DNA of 64,000 nucleotides from Comamonadaceae bacterium (GCA_013297875.1 JAAFIW010000011.1:1-64000), one strand, 5' to 3'; shown: positions 37,172-45,237, counted from the stretch's first letter. A program made the numbers and translations. The notes: generated by a model not told the origin, from the sequence alone.

Positions 37172-37731
37172 CGGAAAACGAGTACTTTGTGGCACTACGC
37201 GATGTGCTAAATCCTTCGCTTAGGGATGAGCGCAAAATTGTTGGCGGGCACTTCATGATCGAAGAGAGCGGCCAGAAGTCATTCGCGTTGGACGTGAGTG
37301 GTTTGGCAACCCACGAGGCGGTCAAACTGGAAGCCATGAGGACCGACTGGCCGTGCTTTCGGGGCGGCCACCAGTTTGCCCACCGTAGATGTGATCGCAT
37401 TGTGGTTGCATGGAACGCTGCCAAGGCCATCCCGCAGTTTTTGCTTGTGGAGCTGAAAAGCGGGGTATCGGCCGGTGCGCACGCGCAACTGGGTTCGTCG
37501 CTGGCGTTTTGCCAGTTTCTGCACCACATGATTTGTGTCGGTCAGGTCAAACCACCCAAACCCGAATTTGCAGCCGTCACTATCAGTTCCACACCGTTTG
37601 CGCTGAAGCTAGGCAGCACGCCAAAGCTGCCGTCTTGGAGCCCAAAGGGTATTCATCCGGACTGTAGGCACATGCACTTTTTTCGATCTCGTGGATCCCT
37701 GCCAATACATGCTGTTTTAGCGGCTGTTTAG
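37168..37731 (+). CDS. Putative PD-(D/E)XK nuclease-like partner of the ATPase
   Basis: A 187-residue protein with no family I can name. The segment 'CDRIVVAW' (Asp76), then 'QFLLVELKSG' (Glu95-Leu-Lys97), then 'AHAQLGSSLAF' (Gln107) matches the order D...ExK...Q of restriction-like PD-(D/E)XK nucleases of the 'CD..(I/V)VELK...QL' kind. Two further His/Cys-rich patches lie at 'CQFLHHMICVG' and 'HPDCRHMHFF'. Its start overlaps the ATPase stop by four bases (ATGA), strong evidence for a coupled pair. It is shorter than most nuclease effectors. A nuclease role is inferred from motif and context; a non-catalytic role is possible. Confidence 0.6.
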   Translation: MTENEYFVALRDVLNPSLRDERKIVGGHFMIEESGQKSFALDVSGLATHEAVKLEAMRTDWPCFRGGHQFAHRRCDRIVVAWNAAKAIPQFLLVELKSGVSAGAHAQLGSSLAFCQFLHHMICVGQVKPPKPEFAAVTISSTPFALKLGSTPKLPSWSPKGIHPDCRHMHFFRSRGSLPIHAVLAAV

Positions 37732-37751
37732 GTTTTCAAAGACAACCGTCA

Positions 37752-37800
37752 CTCTCAGTTTTATAGCTGCCCGAGCAGTTAATTCATTGGCTGAAGCCCT
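37752..37800 (+). repeat. Repeat A copy
   Basis: TTTTATAGCTGCCCGAGCAG then TTAATTCATTGGCTGAAGCC, forward orientation. It overlaps the 3' end of the XRE remnant and separates the ATPase/nuclease pair from the toxin-antitoxin genes. Confidence 0.85.
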
Positions 37801-38051
37801 AAATTCGCCATCAACACCTGCATCACCCCTCTGCGCGCGCTGGGTGCAGGGCGAATGAGCAGGTATACGTCATAGCCCAGTGCATTGAAAAATTCCAGCA
37901 GTTTCTCGGAAGAAAAATTGTCCAACTTGTAGTTTTGCAGAGCGCAGGCGTTGGGCTGTTCGACGCCCAGGCGTTTAGCAATATCAGTCTGCTTCAAGCC
38001 AAGTGCTGCGATGCGCTCGGGTGCTTGGCCCCCAGTTGAGCCCGCTGTCTT
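37779..38051 (-). pseudogene. Truncated XRE-family antitoxin (HigA-like)
   Basis: The readable protein 'ERIAALGLKQTDIAKRLGVE' then 'FSSEKLLEFFNALGYDVYLL' is the HTH half of a HigA/XRE antitoxin. The frame runs from the vapC stop codon (38054..38052) with no ATG; the only start-like codon is a TTG at 37997, which would cut off the first HTH helix. About 25 N-terminal residues of the usual family are missing, and no adjacent RelE/HigB toxin is present. It is read as a decayed antitoxin, though expression from the TTG cannot be excluded. Confidence 0.65.
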
Positions 38052-38468
38052 TCAAGGCGCCATCACATCTTCAAACGGATGCCGATTCTTCCAACGGTAG
38101 GTTGAAAAATCGCGTTGATCGGTCGTGAGGATGCGACCGGTGCCCAGGTGCTCCGCAAGTAATACCAGGGTGGCATCTGCCAAATCCATGGGCAGGCGGC
38201 GGTAACGGCGCATCAAGGCTTGGAGTTGCTTGGCGCAGCTGGTCGGAACATCCCAAATCTGTAAGACACCTGAATCCACATCATCAAACACAGCAAGGGC
38301 GCAATCGACATGCACGCGGTTGGCAAGAAAGTAGGTGGCCTCTGTGAGCACAGACCATGTGGTGATCCAGCCTTCGATGTGAGTTGCCGCGAAGGGCAGC
38401 GCCCGAGTGTGATGCGCGTCGTTTTTGTCTAAAAGCGCAATCAGGAAACCGGCGTCAACAATGAGCAT
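38052..38468 (-). CDS. PIN-domain toxin (VapC-like)
   Basis: A 138-residue PIN ribonuclease. Acidic residues appear in 'MLIVDAGFLIALLDKND', in the Glu of 'WSVLTEATYFLA', and in 'LPMDLADATLVLLAEHLG' and 'ILTTDQRDFSTYRW', giving the usual D-E-D-D active-site order. The ATG at 38468 is preferred over an upstream TTG. It follows the antitoxin gene on the same strand, so the pair forms a type II toxin-antitoxin module. VapC-type toxins cut tRNA or rRNA; the target is unknown. Confidence 0.88.
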   Translation of the reverse strand: MLIVDAGFLIALLDKNDAHHTRALPFAATHIEGWITTWSVLTEATYFLANRVHVDCALAVFDDVDSGVLQIWDVPTSCAKQLQALMRRYRRLPMDLADATLVLLAEHLGTGRILTTDQRDFSTYRWKNRHPFEDVMAP

Positions 38469-38482
38469 GGCTACGCGTGAAT

Positions 38483-38842
38483 TCAACGGGAAGCGTTGGA
38501 TTTTTGCGGTGCTGCGGGCTTGACTGGGTTCGCTTTTGTAGCCAATCCATATTTGGCAGCGATGCCATCGGCGTACAGCGCTTTGTATCTGGTTGACAAA
38601 GTGCCTGCATCTGGCCCGTGGCTGCCATATTTGCCAGCCATGCTGGCAATTTTGCTTTTGGCCTTGGGTTGATTCGCTTGCATCATGGTCTCGTGATAGT
38701 GGGCCAAACTCAGGCGAACGATTTCACTGATGCCCAATCCTGTCTTGCGCGTCAGGGCGTTCAACTGTGCAGCCGCGCTTGCACCCAAACGAGCGTTAAT
38801 CTTCAGACTATTGGAAGATTCGGAGGCGGCTGAGGTACTCAT
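38483..38842 (-). CDS. RHH-type antitoxin of the PIN toxin
   Basis: A 119-residue protein whose N-terminal half 'SLKINARLGASAAAQLNALT' and 'TGLGISEIVRLSLAHYHE' is a ribbon-helix-helix fold. The Lys/Ala-rich C-terminal half would bind and neutralise the toxin. It is upstream of and close to the PIN gene, the normal order for antitoxin-toxin operons. RHH antitoxins usually autorepress. Confidence 0.75.
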   Translation of the reverse strand: MSTSAASESSNSLKINARLGASAAAQLNALTRKTGLGISEIVRLSLAHYHETMMQANQPKAKSKIASMAGKYGSHGPDAGTLSTRYKALYADGIAAKYGLATKANPVKPAAPQKSNASR

Positions 38843-38885
38843 GTACTACAGTGTACGACAAGCCAAAAATCAGCGCAAGCGGATC

Positions 38886-39062
38886 GCCAAGCTGCTGGCC
38901 CACAAAAACAAGGTGGTGGGCAAGCTCACCGGCGGCCTGGCCGCCATGGCCAAGATGCGCAAAGTCACCGTGGTACGCGGCTTGGGTCAGTTCGCAGGTG
39001 CCAACCACCTGCAGGTGCAGGAAACGGCTGGCGACGCCCAATCCGAACTGGCAAAGGCTCGG
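38886..39062 (+). pseudogene. Remnant of a second lpdA
   Basis: The translation '[20 protein letters not shown]' continues to '[20 protein letters not shown]' and matches intact LpdA in the window (about 34432-34608) over 59 residues with 9 differences, all in the last 23. Synonymous differences are scattered, so it derives from a diverged, formerly functional lpdA rather than a recent copy. Both ends break into unrelated sequence and no start is present. It is on the same strand as lpdA, 3.2 kb downstream. From here to 39266 nothing else is recognised. Confidence 0.88.
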
Positions 39063-39266
39063 GCCTTGTGCTTTGCGTGCCCATTCAATCGTCGCAAAAG
39101 ACTGTTTATTTGCCCTTTGAGACTTGATCTGTGTGCCCGCATCTAGGAGGTGTTCCCGCTGCCGTGCCCGCGAGTCAACTAGTGACTCCGTGAAGCGGTG
39201 GCGACAGCTGAGCCCCCGCCCGCTGTACACGCGAAGGCTCTCGCACAGCGTGAATTGCAGGGCCGT

Positions 39267-40169
39267 TCAGCGCGGCCGACCGTATTGGTTCAGAAAACCA
39301 AACACTCGTTTTCTAGCGTCTTCGGTGGCTTGTTGGTTGTAGCGGTACACGACGACTTCCCCGCTGATCGGACTCGCTTTGCTAAAGCCGTCTTGTTCAG
39401 ACTTGTCCCAGGCGTGGGTCGCATCAGGGTAAACATGCCACTCTACGGGAGCCCCTGCTGCCTTACGCAGTGGTAACTCCCGGAGGCAGGACTGGGGCGA
39501 CACTTCGTTGTCTTTCTCACCCATCAGCATCAGCAAGGGTCGCGAGGCGTCCTGCTGCAGGATGACGATGCCCTGTGGACGCCCTTTGGTGGGCGGCAAT
39601 GAACACAACGCGTAAAGCGACACCGTGGCGGCTGGCAACACTGCCTCTTGCCTCAGAGCGTTTGCAACCGACGCACTTGACAACCAGGTAGATGCCAAGC
39701 CACCCTTAGAGAATCCGAGAGTTGAGATCGCTTTCGGATCCACAAAGGGTTGCGTGGCTAGGAAGGCGATGGCGTCAAGCTGGTCTTTGATCCAACGGCC
39801 ATTTGGAATTTTGGACGGTGAATCACAGTCGCTTTTCATGCCTCGGGTGGTCAGGGTGTCGAGCACAAGGACCACAAACCCTTCTCGCAACGCTGCTTCG
39901 CTCCAACGGTAGATGTGTTCGCTGATGCCGCCACAGGTATGGTGGACGACCAGGGCCGGATATTTGACGCCAGCGTTACCCGAGGGAATGAACACAGAGT
40001 TGCTCAATGGCGTTTTGGTCGTCAACGGCGAAGTGGCCACAGAAAAACTCAAGTCTGTGCCAAACGGCAATTCGGCCTGCAATGTCGAGGGTAGACCGTA
40101 CTGCGCCCATGCGCTCTGTGTGAACCACCATAAACCAGTTAGCAACCAGAAACGAAGCTTGCGCATCAT
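39267..40169 (-). CDS. Secreted alpha/beta hydrolase (dienelactone hydrolase-like)
   Basis: A 300-residue protein with a signal peptide ('FWLLTGLWWFTQSAWAQYG'). The alpha/beta-hydrolase core shows 'YPALVVHHTCGG', the nucleophile elbow 'ISTLGFSKGGLAS' (Ser), the Asp region 'LLMLMGEKDNEVSPQSC' and the His in 'YPDATHAWDKSEQDGF'. This order matches the dienelactone hydrolase family. Substrate unknown; export suggests action on an external ester or lactone. It stands alone between a repeat cluster and the lpdA remnant. Confidence 0.85.
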   Translation of the reverse strand: MMRKLRFWLLTGLWWFTQSAWAQYGLPSTLQAELPFGTDLSFSVATSPLTTKTPLSNSVFIPSGNAGVKYPALVVHHTCGGISEHIYRWSEAALREGFVVLVLDTLTTRGMKSDCDSPSKIPNGRWIKDQLDAIAFLATQPFVDPKAISTLGFSKGGLASTWLSSASVANALRQEAVLPAATVSLYALCSLPPTKGRPQGIVILQQDASRPLLMLMGEKDNEVSPQSCLRELPLRKAAGAPVEWHVYPDATHAWDKSEQDGFSKASPISGEVVVYRYNQQATEDARKRVFGFLNQYGRPR

Positions 40170-40317
40170 GTGAATTCCTTAGAAATCAGAGGGAAGGCTT
40201 GGCTTTCCGAGCAGACAGAAAACCCTAACGCCAAGAGCTAAAAAATTATCAGGTGTCGGGGTCATACAGGTGTCGAGGTCAGGTCTTGAAAAATCATATC
40301 CCATCCCTTGAATTGCT

Positions 40318-40365
40318 CTCAACTCCATAGCTGCCTGAGCAGTTGATTCATGGGCTGGAGCCATA
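40318..40365 (+). repeat. Repeat A copy (intergenic)
   Basis: CTCCATAGCTGCCTGAGCAG then TTGATTCATGGGCTGGAGCC, forward orientation, between the secreted hydrolase and the PIN toxin gene. Confidence 0.88.
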
Positions 40366-40377
40366 TTCCATCCCCAT

Positions 40378-40785
40378 CTACACCCCAAACGGATTGATCA
40401 CATCAACGGGCATCCGCTGAAAATGCTTGACGTTTCGCGTCGCTACCTGCAACCGATGCACCTGCGCCGTCGCTGCGATCAACACATCCGCACCGTCGTG
40501 CCCCGGCCTGGCGGACCACTGGCCCCATAGCCGCGCAATCGGGGGCGTGATGGGGAGGATGCGGTCTGCGTAGAGACGTTGCAGGGTTTCCAGCCACTCG
40601 GCGAGGGCTTGGGCAAATTCGGTATCAGTGTTTTGGGCTTTTTCGATGCCGCGTGCGATTTCACCCAGGCTGATGACGCTCAAGAAAAGCTGGTCTTCCC
40701 GCCGCGCTTTCAGCCATGCCGTGACTTGGGGCGATGGGCGGTTTTTTCGGATTTCCGAGAGCACGACGGTGTCGAGCAAGATCAT
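40378..40785 (-). CDS. PIN-domain toxin (FitB/VapC-like)
   Basis: A 135-residue PIN protein starting 'MILLDTVVLSEIRKNRPSP', the FitB/VapC signature, with Glu in 'SLGEIARGIEKA' and acidic residues in 'HDGADVLIAATAQV'. It overlaps the Phd-like antitoxin by four bases and is its toxin partner. A ribonuclease role is established for the family; target unknown. Confidence 0.9.
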   Translation of the reverse strand: MILLDTVVLSEIRKNRPSPQVTAWLKARREDQLFLSVISLGEIARGIEKAQNTDTEFAQALAEWLETLQRLYADRILPITPPIARLWGQWSARPGHDGADVLIAATAQVHRLQVATRNVKHFQRMPVDVINPFGV

Positions 40786-41102
40786 GAAAAATCAATGTCA
40801 CGCAGGGTTATGTTGGTTCGGGCAGGGGTTGCGTGTTTTGCAGCGCCACCTTTGCCAGCCGCAGGCCTGGATTTCGCGGGCGTGGATTTCGCAGGCTTGG
40901 GTATGGCGAGCAAATGCGCCACGAAGCCTGGCGCTAGGGCGGCGGCGCTGCGCTGCAACGCGATGTATTCAGTTTCCGCAACGATGACGACCGCTGGTTT
41001 GCCATGGCGCGTCACATGCTGCGCGCGACCATGCATGGCCGATTCAACTAACTGGCTGAATTGCGCTTTGGCATCTTGCAGGCTCCAGAGTTGAGTTTCC
41101 AT
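40782..41102 (-). CDS. Phd/YefM-type antitoxin with extended tail
   Basis: A 106-residue antitoxin. The N-terminus 'WSLQDAKAQFSQLVESAM' and 'QHVTRHGKPAVVIVAETEY' is the Phd/YefM DNA-binding fold. The C-terminal 45 residues are Lys/Ala/Pro-rich ('KPAKSTPAKSRPAAGKGG') and probably disordered until bound to toxin. First gene of the pair; a TATAAT box and two GTCAGA repeats lie just upstream. Confidence 0.88.
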   Translation of the reverse strand: METQLWSLQDAKAQFSQLVESAMHGRAQHVTRHGKPAVVIVAETEYIALQRSAAALAPGFVAHLLAIPKPAKSTPAKSRPAAGKGGAAKHATPARTNITLRDIDFS

Positions 41103-41120
41103 GGTGAACTTTCAAAAGTA

Positions 41121-41144
41121 GTCAGACATTCTGGTCAGATTATA
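41121..41144 (-). promoter_or_regulatory. Promoter and operator of the Phd/PIN pair
   Basis: On the minus strand TATAAT occupies 41144..41139, about 37 bases before the antitoxin start. Two GTCAGA repeats (plus-strand 41121 and 41134, 13 bp apart) lie over and downstream of it and would suit binding by the antitoxin for autoregulation. No good -35 was found. Confidence 0.5.
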
Positions 41145-41355
41145 AAGATGGAACAACGCGCCGTCCCCCGACCTGCCCCGACCTGACCGCCATCTCCAGT
41201 GAGCTATTAACCCGGACAAATCACTGGCACCACCTTGCGCCATGCCGCCCGTAAACATGAAAGTCGCTGGCTCGCCCCAAGTCATGCAGGCGACTGTCAC
41301 CACGCCACAAAAAATTGTCCGCAAGCACAATGGAATCCAGTCTGGAGATATGCCT

Positions 41356-42543
41356 ATGAACAAAGAATTTGACATCGTGATCCATGGCGCGACGGGTTTT
41401 ACCGGTCGCCTGGTGGCTGAGTACATGATGGCGCGCTACCCCAATGGCGGCGCTGGGTCGCCGGGCATTCGGTGGGCCATGGGCGGGCGCAGTGCTGACA
41501 AGCTGACGGCGGTGCGCGATGAAATTGGTGCACCCAAAGACACGCCTTTGGTGGTGACCGACTTGCAAGATGCGGCCAGCCTGCAAAGCCTGATGCGGCG
41601 CACGCGCCTGGTGCTGACCACCGTTGGCCCCTACCAGTTGTATGGCAACGAACTGGTGGCCGCTTGCGCTGCGCAGGGTGTGGACTATGTGGATTTGTGT
41701 GGCGAGCCGGCCTGGATGCGCCAGATGATTGATGCACATGAAGACCAGGCCAAACGCAGTGGTGCACGCATCGTGTTTTCCTGCGGTTTTGACTCGGTTC
41801 CGTTTGACATGGGTGTGTTCATGCTGCAGGCGCAGTTCAAGCAGCAGTTTGGCCACGCAGCCGGTCGCGTGCGCGGTCGTGTGCGCAAGATGAAAGGCAC
41901 TTTCTCGGGCGGCACCGCCGCCAGTTTGAAAGCGACGATGGCCGCTGCCAGCGAAAACCCCGCGGTGCTGGAATGGCTGAAAAGTCCATTTTCATTGACC
42001 CCTGGCTTTACGGGGCCCAAACAGCCCAGTGGCACCAAGCCCATGCTGGACGAAGCACTGGGGCAAGACGTGTGGGTAGCCCCGTTTGTGATGGCGGCCA
42101 TCAACACCAAGAATGTGCACCGCTCCAACTTTTTGCTGGGTCATCCGTATGGGCAAGATTTTGTTTATGACGAAATGATGGTCACCGGCAAAGGCGACAA
42201 AGGTCAGGCCATTGCTCAGCAGATTGCTGCCGACAAGTCCCTGGGCAGCGAAGGTGGCCCCAAGCCTGGCGAGGGGCCTGGCAAAGAAGAGCGGGAAAGC
42301 GGTTTTTATGACCTGCTGTTCTTGGGCGAAGACGGGCAGGGCAACCAGGCGCGCGTCAGCGTCACGGGTGATCGTGATCCCGGTTACGGCTCGACCAGCA
42401 AAATGATTGCAGAGTGCGCGGTTTGCCTATTGATCGAGTCCCAAAATACCTTGGGTGGTATCTGGACACCAGCACCTGCGCTGGGGCAAAACCTAATTGC
42501 GCGGCTGCAGACCAACGCCGGTTTGAGCTTTGCTGTGGAGTGA
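41356..42543 (+). CDS. Saccharopine dehydrogenase-like / trans-acting enoyl reductase family protein
   Basis: A 395-residue NAD(P)-binding protein. The N-terminal Rossmann motif is 'DIVIHGATGFTGRLVAEYMM'. 'LVLTTVGPYQLYGNELVAAC', 'YVDLCGEPAWMRQMIDAH' and 'FSCGFDSVPFDMGVFML' are hallmarks of the saccharopine dehydrogenase-like oxidoreductases, including the mycobacterial trans-acting enoyl reductase. The start at MNKEFDIV follows GGAGATATGCCT. The substrate is unknown; it is a single gene with no pathway partner nearby. Confidence 0.88.
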   Translation: MNKEFDIVIHGATGFTGRLVAEYMMARYPNGGAGSPGIRWAMGGRSADKLTAVRDEIGAPKDTPLVVTDLQDAASLQSLMRRTRLVLTTVGPYQLYGNELVAACAAQGVDYVDLCGEPAWMRQMIDAHEDQAKRSGARIVFSCGFDSVPFDMGVFMLQAQFKQQFGHAAGRVRGRVRKMKGTFSGGTAASLKATMAAASENPAVLEWLKSPFSLTPGFTGPKQPSGTKPMLDEALGQDVWVAPFVMAAINTKNVHRSNFLLGHPYGQDFVYDEMMVTGKGDKGQAIAQQIAADKSLGSEGGPKPGEGPGKEERESGFYDLLFLGEDGQGNQARVSVTGDRDPGYGSTSKMIAECAVCLLIESQNTLGGIWTPAPALGQNLIARLQTNAGLSFAVE

Positions 42544-43024
42544 TGGGATTGAGGTGACCGTCTGTTGCTGCGATTTGCGCCTAATCGATTCGACGCGTTC
42601 AAAAACTGCTTTTAGACCTGACTGCAAGCGCCACGACCGCAGCGCCCAGGGCGACAACCAGTGCATCTTCGATCAAGCCACTTCGTGTCTGACCGATGCG
42701 CGCCATGCCTTGCTGGCGGGCCGCCAATGTCAGGTACGCCAGCGGTACGGCAACTGAAGTAATCCGGGCGTTTTCATGTTTTATCCGTAGAAAGCTGCAA
42801 GAAAACAAGCGTGATGGAGGCCGCTCACTTGGAATATCGGCAAACCGCCTGGCTTGCTGTAGGAAGGCGAGAGAAAAAATCGGGGTCACGCATCCCGTCG
42901 CAGGCAGGTCTGGTCAGATCTGCAAAGCAACAGGGTCTTGTTTAGCGCTCATGGCAAGACCCTTACGAATGGGGTTTCCCGGTGGGCTGGATCACGTGAC
43001 TTCGCTGACATGGTGGAAATATAG
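42544..43024. other. Gap with decayed sequence
   Basis: The minus-strand frame ending at 42599 encodes a hydrophobic tail ('LIEDALVVALGAAVVALAVR') that looks like the C-terminus of a lost membrane protein; no start or full domain can be recognised, so it is not called as a gene. A short AAAAAATCGGGGTC relic of repeat C lies near 42875. Nothing else is supported. Confidence 0.4.
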
Positions 43025-43085
43025 GCGCTACATTTTCAATAGCTACTTGAGCAATAAACACCTGGGCTACCACCCCAAAAGGCGG
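43025..43085 (+). repeat. Repeat A copy (intergenic)
   Basis: GCGCTACATTTTCAATAGC then TACTTGAGCAATAAACACC and TGGGCTACCACCCCAAAAGG, forward orientation. Confidence 0.85.
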
Positions 43086-43112
43086 TCAAAGGCGCTAAAC
43101 GCCACATCAAAC

Positions 43113-43394
43113 TCAGGGCTGGGAACTCTCTTTGAGCTTGGCATAGATCCGGTTGGCCTCCTGGCCCCGGTCTGTGTCCACCAAGCCGCGCTTCAGATCC
43201 TTTGCGGCTTGCTGTATGACGGCGCGGGGTTCGGAGGTTTGGCTATCTGCCGATTCGTCGTGCTCGTGCGGCAGGCGTGGCACGGTGAGCTGGCCGATGC
43301 TGACTTGCACGTTGCCGTCGGCCGGGGTGGGCTCGTCCGGGGAATCGGAAACGCTTGAATCGTGTGACAGTGGTTTGCGCTTGGACAACGTCAT
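43113..43394 (-). CDS. Small acidic protein, conserved type in Burkholderiales
   Basis: A 93-residue, hydrophilic and probably disordered protein. 'QLTVPRLPHEHDESADSQ' followed by 'LKRGLVDTDRGQEANRIY' is a pattern I recall from small uncharacterised Burkholderiales proteins. No membrane segment or signal peptide. Function unknown. It precedes the exported 'DRDGDG' protein's 3' end by about 30 bp on the same strand. Confidence 0.7.
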   Translation of the reverse strand: MTLSKRKPLSHDSSVSDSPDEPTPADGNVQVSIGQLTVPRLPHEHDESADSQTSEPRAVIQQAAKDLKRGLVDTDRGQEANRIYAKLKESSQP

Positions 43395-43427
43395 GGGTGC
43401 GGCCTAGCGACGGTTTGGATTGTTGGG

Positions 43428-43904
43428 CTAGCGGTCACGTGAATTGCGGGTGCCGTCACCATCACGGTCGCGGTCGCGCGAGTTGCGCACGCCATCACCG
43501 TCGCGGTCGCGCCTGCCCCGGTTCTCGTCATAGCGGTCTCGCACCCAACGGTCTTGTACAAAAACCACTGGCTGGCCGCAGGCGTTGTACCGACCGCAGT
43601 GGCGAGCCCAATTCTTGGAATGTCCCGGTGGCACATACATGTAAATCGGCTGGCGCTGGGTGTTGTAAGGCGCGGGCGCAATCAGCACCGGTTGCTGGTA
43701 AACCCAGGCGTCCCGGGGTATCGAGTCGCCAAAGGTCAACCGTCCATATACGCCGGGCTGCTGGATGCTGATCGACACGTCAGCTGCGCGCGCAGGCAGG
43801 GTAGCGCAGGCTGCCAGCAAGGCTGCGCCAACCATCCAAGATCTGGCCCGCCGAGCGCCTGAATATGGCGCAACTCGCAGGAATGGGTGGTGTGAGGTGG
43901 TCAT
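43428..43904 (-). CDS. Exported protein with C-terminal DRDGDG repeats
   Basis: A 158-residue protein. The start at MTTSHHPF gives an N-terminal signal region ('SWMVGAALLAACATLPARAA'). The middle 'SIPRDAWVYQQPVLIAP' and 'PIYMYVPPGHSKNWARHCGR' suggests a small folded domain with Cys residues. The tail has two copies of 'DRDGDGxRNSRDR', which resemble calcium-binding Asp/Gly loops of the thrombospondin type 3 or EF-hand kind, but with Arg where ligands might be expected. The paired DNA repeats at 43430-43510 reflect this. Function unknown; likely periplasmic. Confidence 0.7.
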   Translation of the reverse strand: MTTSHHPFLRVAPYSGARRARSWMVGAALLAACATLPARAADVSISIQQPGVYGRLTFGDSIPRDAWVYQQPVLIAPAPYNTQRQPIYMYVPPGHSKNWARHCGRYNACGQPVVFVQDRWVRDRYDENRGRRDRDGDGVRNSRDRDRDGDGTRNSRDR

Positions 43905-44026
43905 GCTGAAACTTTCAAAGTTGGAGACTTTTTCAGTGTGACCCGCATGCGGGGCCTGCAACGTAGGGCGCAGGTAAAGCCAGGGTTTGTTGCGCCTGTC
44001 GCGGGCTTGTCCTACGCCGGGGTTGG

Positions 44027-44167
44027 ATGAATCAGAAGCTTCCCACCGATAAAACGCCTGAAGAGGTGCAGGAAATTGCGATGGACCCTCTTGGCAGGGT
44101 CGCGCATCCAGTTGCCCACATCGCCGACTTTGCCGATTCCCTCATTCAAACGCTCTTAATTCCATAG
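44027..44167 (+). CDS. Possible small ORF ending in repeat A
   Basis: A 46-codon frame 'MNQKLPTDKTPEEVQEIAMD' ending '...DSLIQTLLIP'. The composition is protein-like, but no ribosome binding site or family is evident. The TAG stop is supplied by the repeat A copy that begins at 44155, so it may be a gene truncated by the repeat. Confidence 0.25.
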   Translation: MNQKLPTDKTPEEVQEIAMDPLGRVAHPVAHIADFADSLIQTLLIP

Positions 44168-44212
44168 CTACCTGAGCAACCAGTACCTGGGCTGCAGCCC
44201 GCTTTTGCGTAA
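44155..44212 (+). repeat. Repeat A copy
   Basis: TAATTCCATAGCTACCTGAG then CAACCAGTACCTGGGCTGC and AGCCCGCTTTTGCG, forward orientation. Confidence 0.85.
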
Positions 44213-44293
44213 AACAGGAGCTCGCGTGATTTACTACAACATGCCCGTTGAGTTTTTGAAAGCTGGAACGAGGCCTGCGATGCACGACGACCA

Positions 44294-45106
44294 TTAGCGA
44301 TAGGTCGGTGCAATAGATTGGTACTCCACACGCGCATCCAGGTCTTTGAGCTTGCCGGAGGCAGATTCCATCGGTGGCACGCGGCCTTCGTAGCTCACAA
44401 CCGTTGAACTGGGCACATCAAATACGACACGCATGGGCGCAATGGCCATGCGAATAAAAAAACTGCTGGGAATTACGGTAAACGTTGCCTGCCCATTGAC
44501 TTCCTTGTCCAGGCGAACGTCGAAACCGTAAGTGGTTTTGTCTTTCAGCACGACCATTCGCACGGGCAGGGCTTTACCGGTTTTCAACAAGGGCCAGTTT
44601 TTCAGGATCAGGCCAAACATCTGCGGGCCGCTGACCGCCGGGTCACTGATGTCTTCTGATGCCGTGCTGATCTTGCCGTTGTCGTTGAGGTGGTAGTCCA
44701 GTCGGCGGCCGTTGGCGCTGACCACCACCGAACCGCTGTAACCCAGCTGTTTGTTGATGGCGTCAAAACGCTGCAAGTCATAAGTGGGGGACGATTGGGT
44801 GGCCTCCACAATGACCACATCACCTTGCAGATCACGGGTGATGTGGGCTGCAAGCGAGCCGTGTTCATTTTTTTCAGCGCGGCGCTCATAGCTGTAGAGC
44901 GGCCCGGCAGTGGGCCGGTTGAGCGCGGCAACATGGCCGCGATAAATCAACTCGCCTGCGATGGCCGACGTGCGGTGAAAGGCTGCGAGCTTTCTTGCGC
45001 TGTCAGCGTCCAGCTCTGCATGCGCCGGGATGGCGCTGGCCAATAGCGTCGCCAAAAACAAGGTTTTCGAGCGGGTTTTGAAGTTTGTACGGGGGCGTGT
45101 TGTCAT
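44294..45106 (-). CDS. Exported protein of unknown function
   Basis: A 270-residue protein with a signal peptide ('TLFLATLLASAIPAHAELD'). The mature part is rich in beta-strand-like segments ('SGSVVVSANGRRLDYHLNDN', 'YGFDVRLDKEVNGQATFTVI') and may form a beta-barrel or lipocalin-like domain, faintly like DUF3108 proteins. Divergent from the LysR regulator at 45238, across 131 bp, which may control it. Function unknown. Confidence 0.7.
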   Translation of the reverse strand: MTTRPRTNFKTRSKTLFLATLLASAIPAHAELDADSARKLAAFHRTSAIAGELIYRGHVAALNRPTAGPLYSYERRAEKNEHGSLAAHITRDLQGDVVIVEATQSSPTYDLQRFDAINKQLGYSGSVVVSANGRRLDYHLNDNGKISTASEDISDPAVSGPQMFGLILKNWPLLKTGKALPVRMVVLKDKTTYGFDVRLDKEVNGQATFTVIPSSFFIRMAIAPMRVVFDVPSSTVVSYEGRVPPMESASGKLKDLDARVEYQSIAPTYR

Positions 45107-45237
45107 GGAATTTCCTGGGTTTGTTAAATGGCGGAGAAGGACGAATCAGTGCGACGGATGGACTGTAGATTTGCAAGTCGTGGGTGAAAACCAGCTGGCC
45201 ATCAACACACTGTTGACCCAAATGGAATAATCGATTG

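Noticed and set aside
43430-43515. Regular direct repeats that could suggest a small CRISPR array
   Set aside because: They are tandem codons for DRDGDG within an open reading frame, without spacers of constant length or cas genes.
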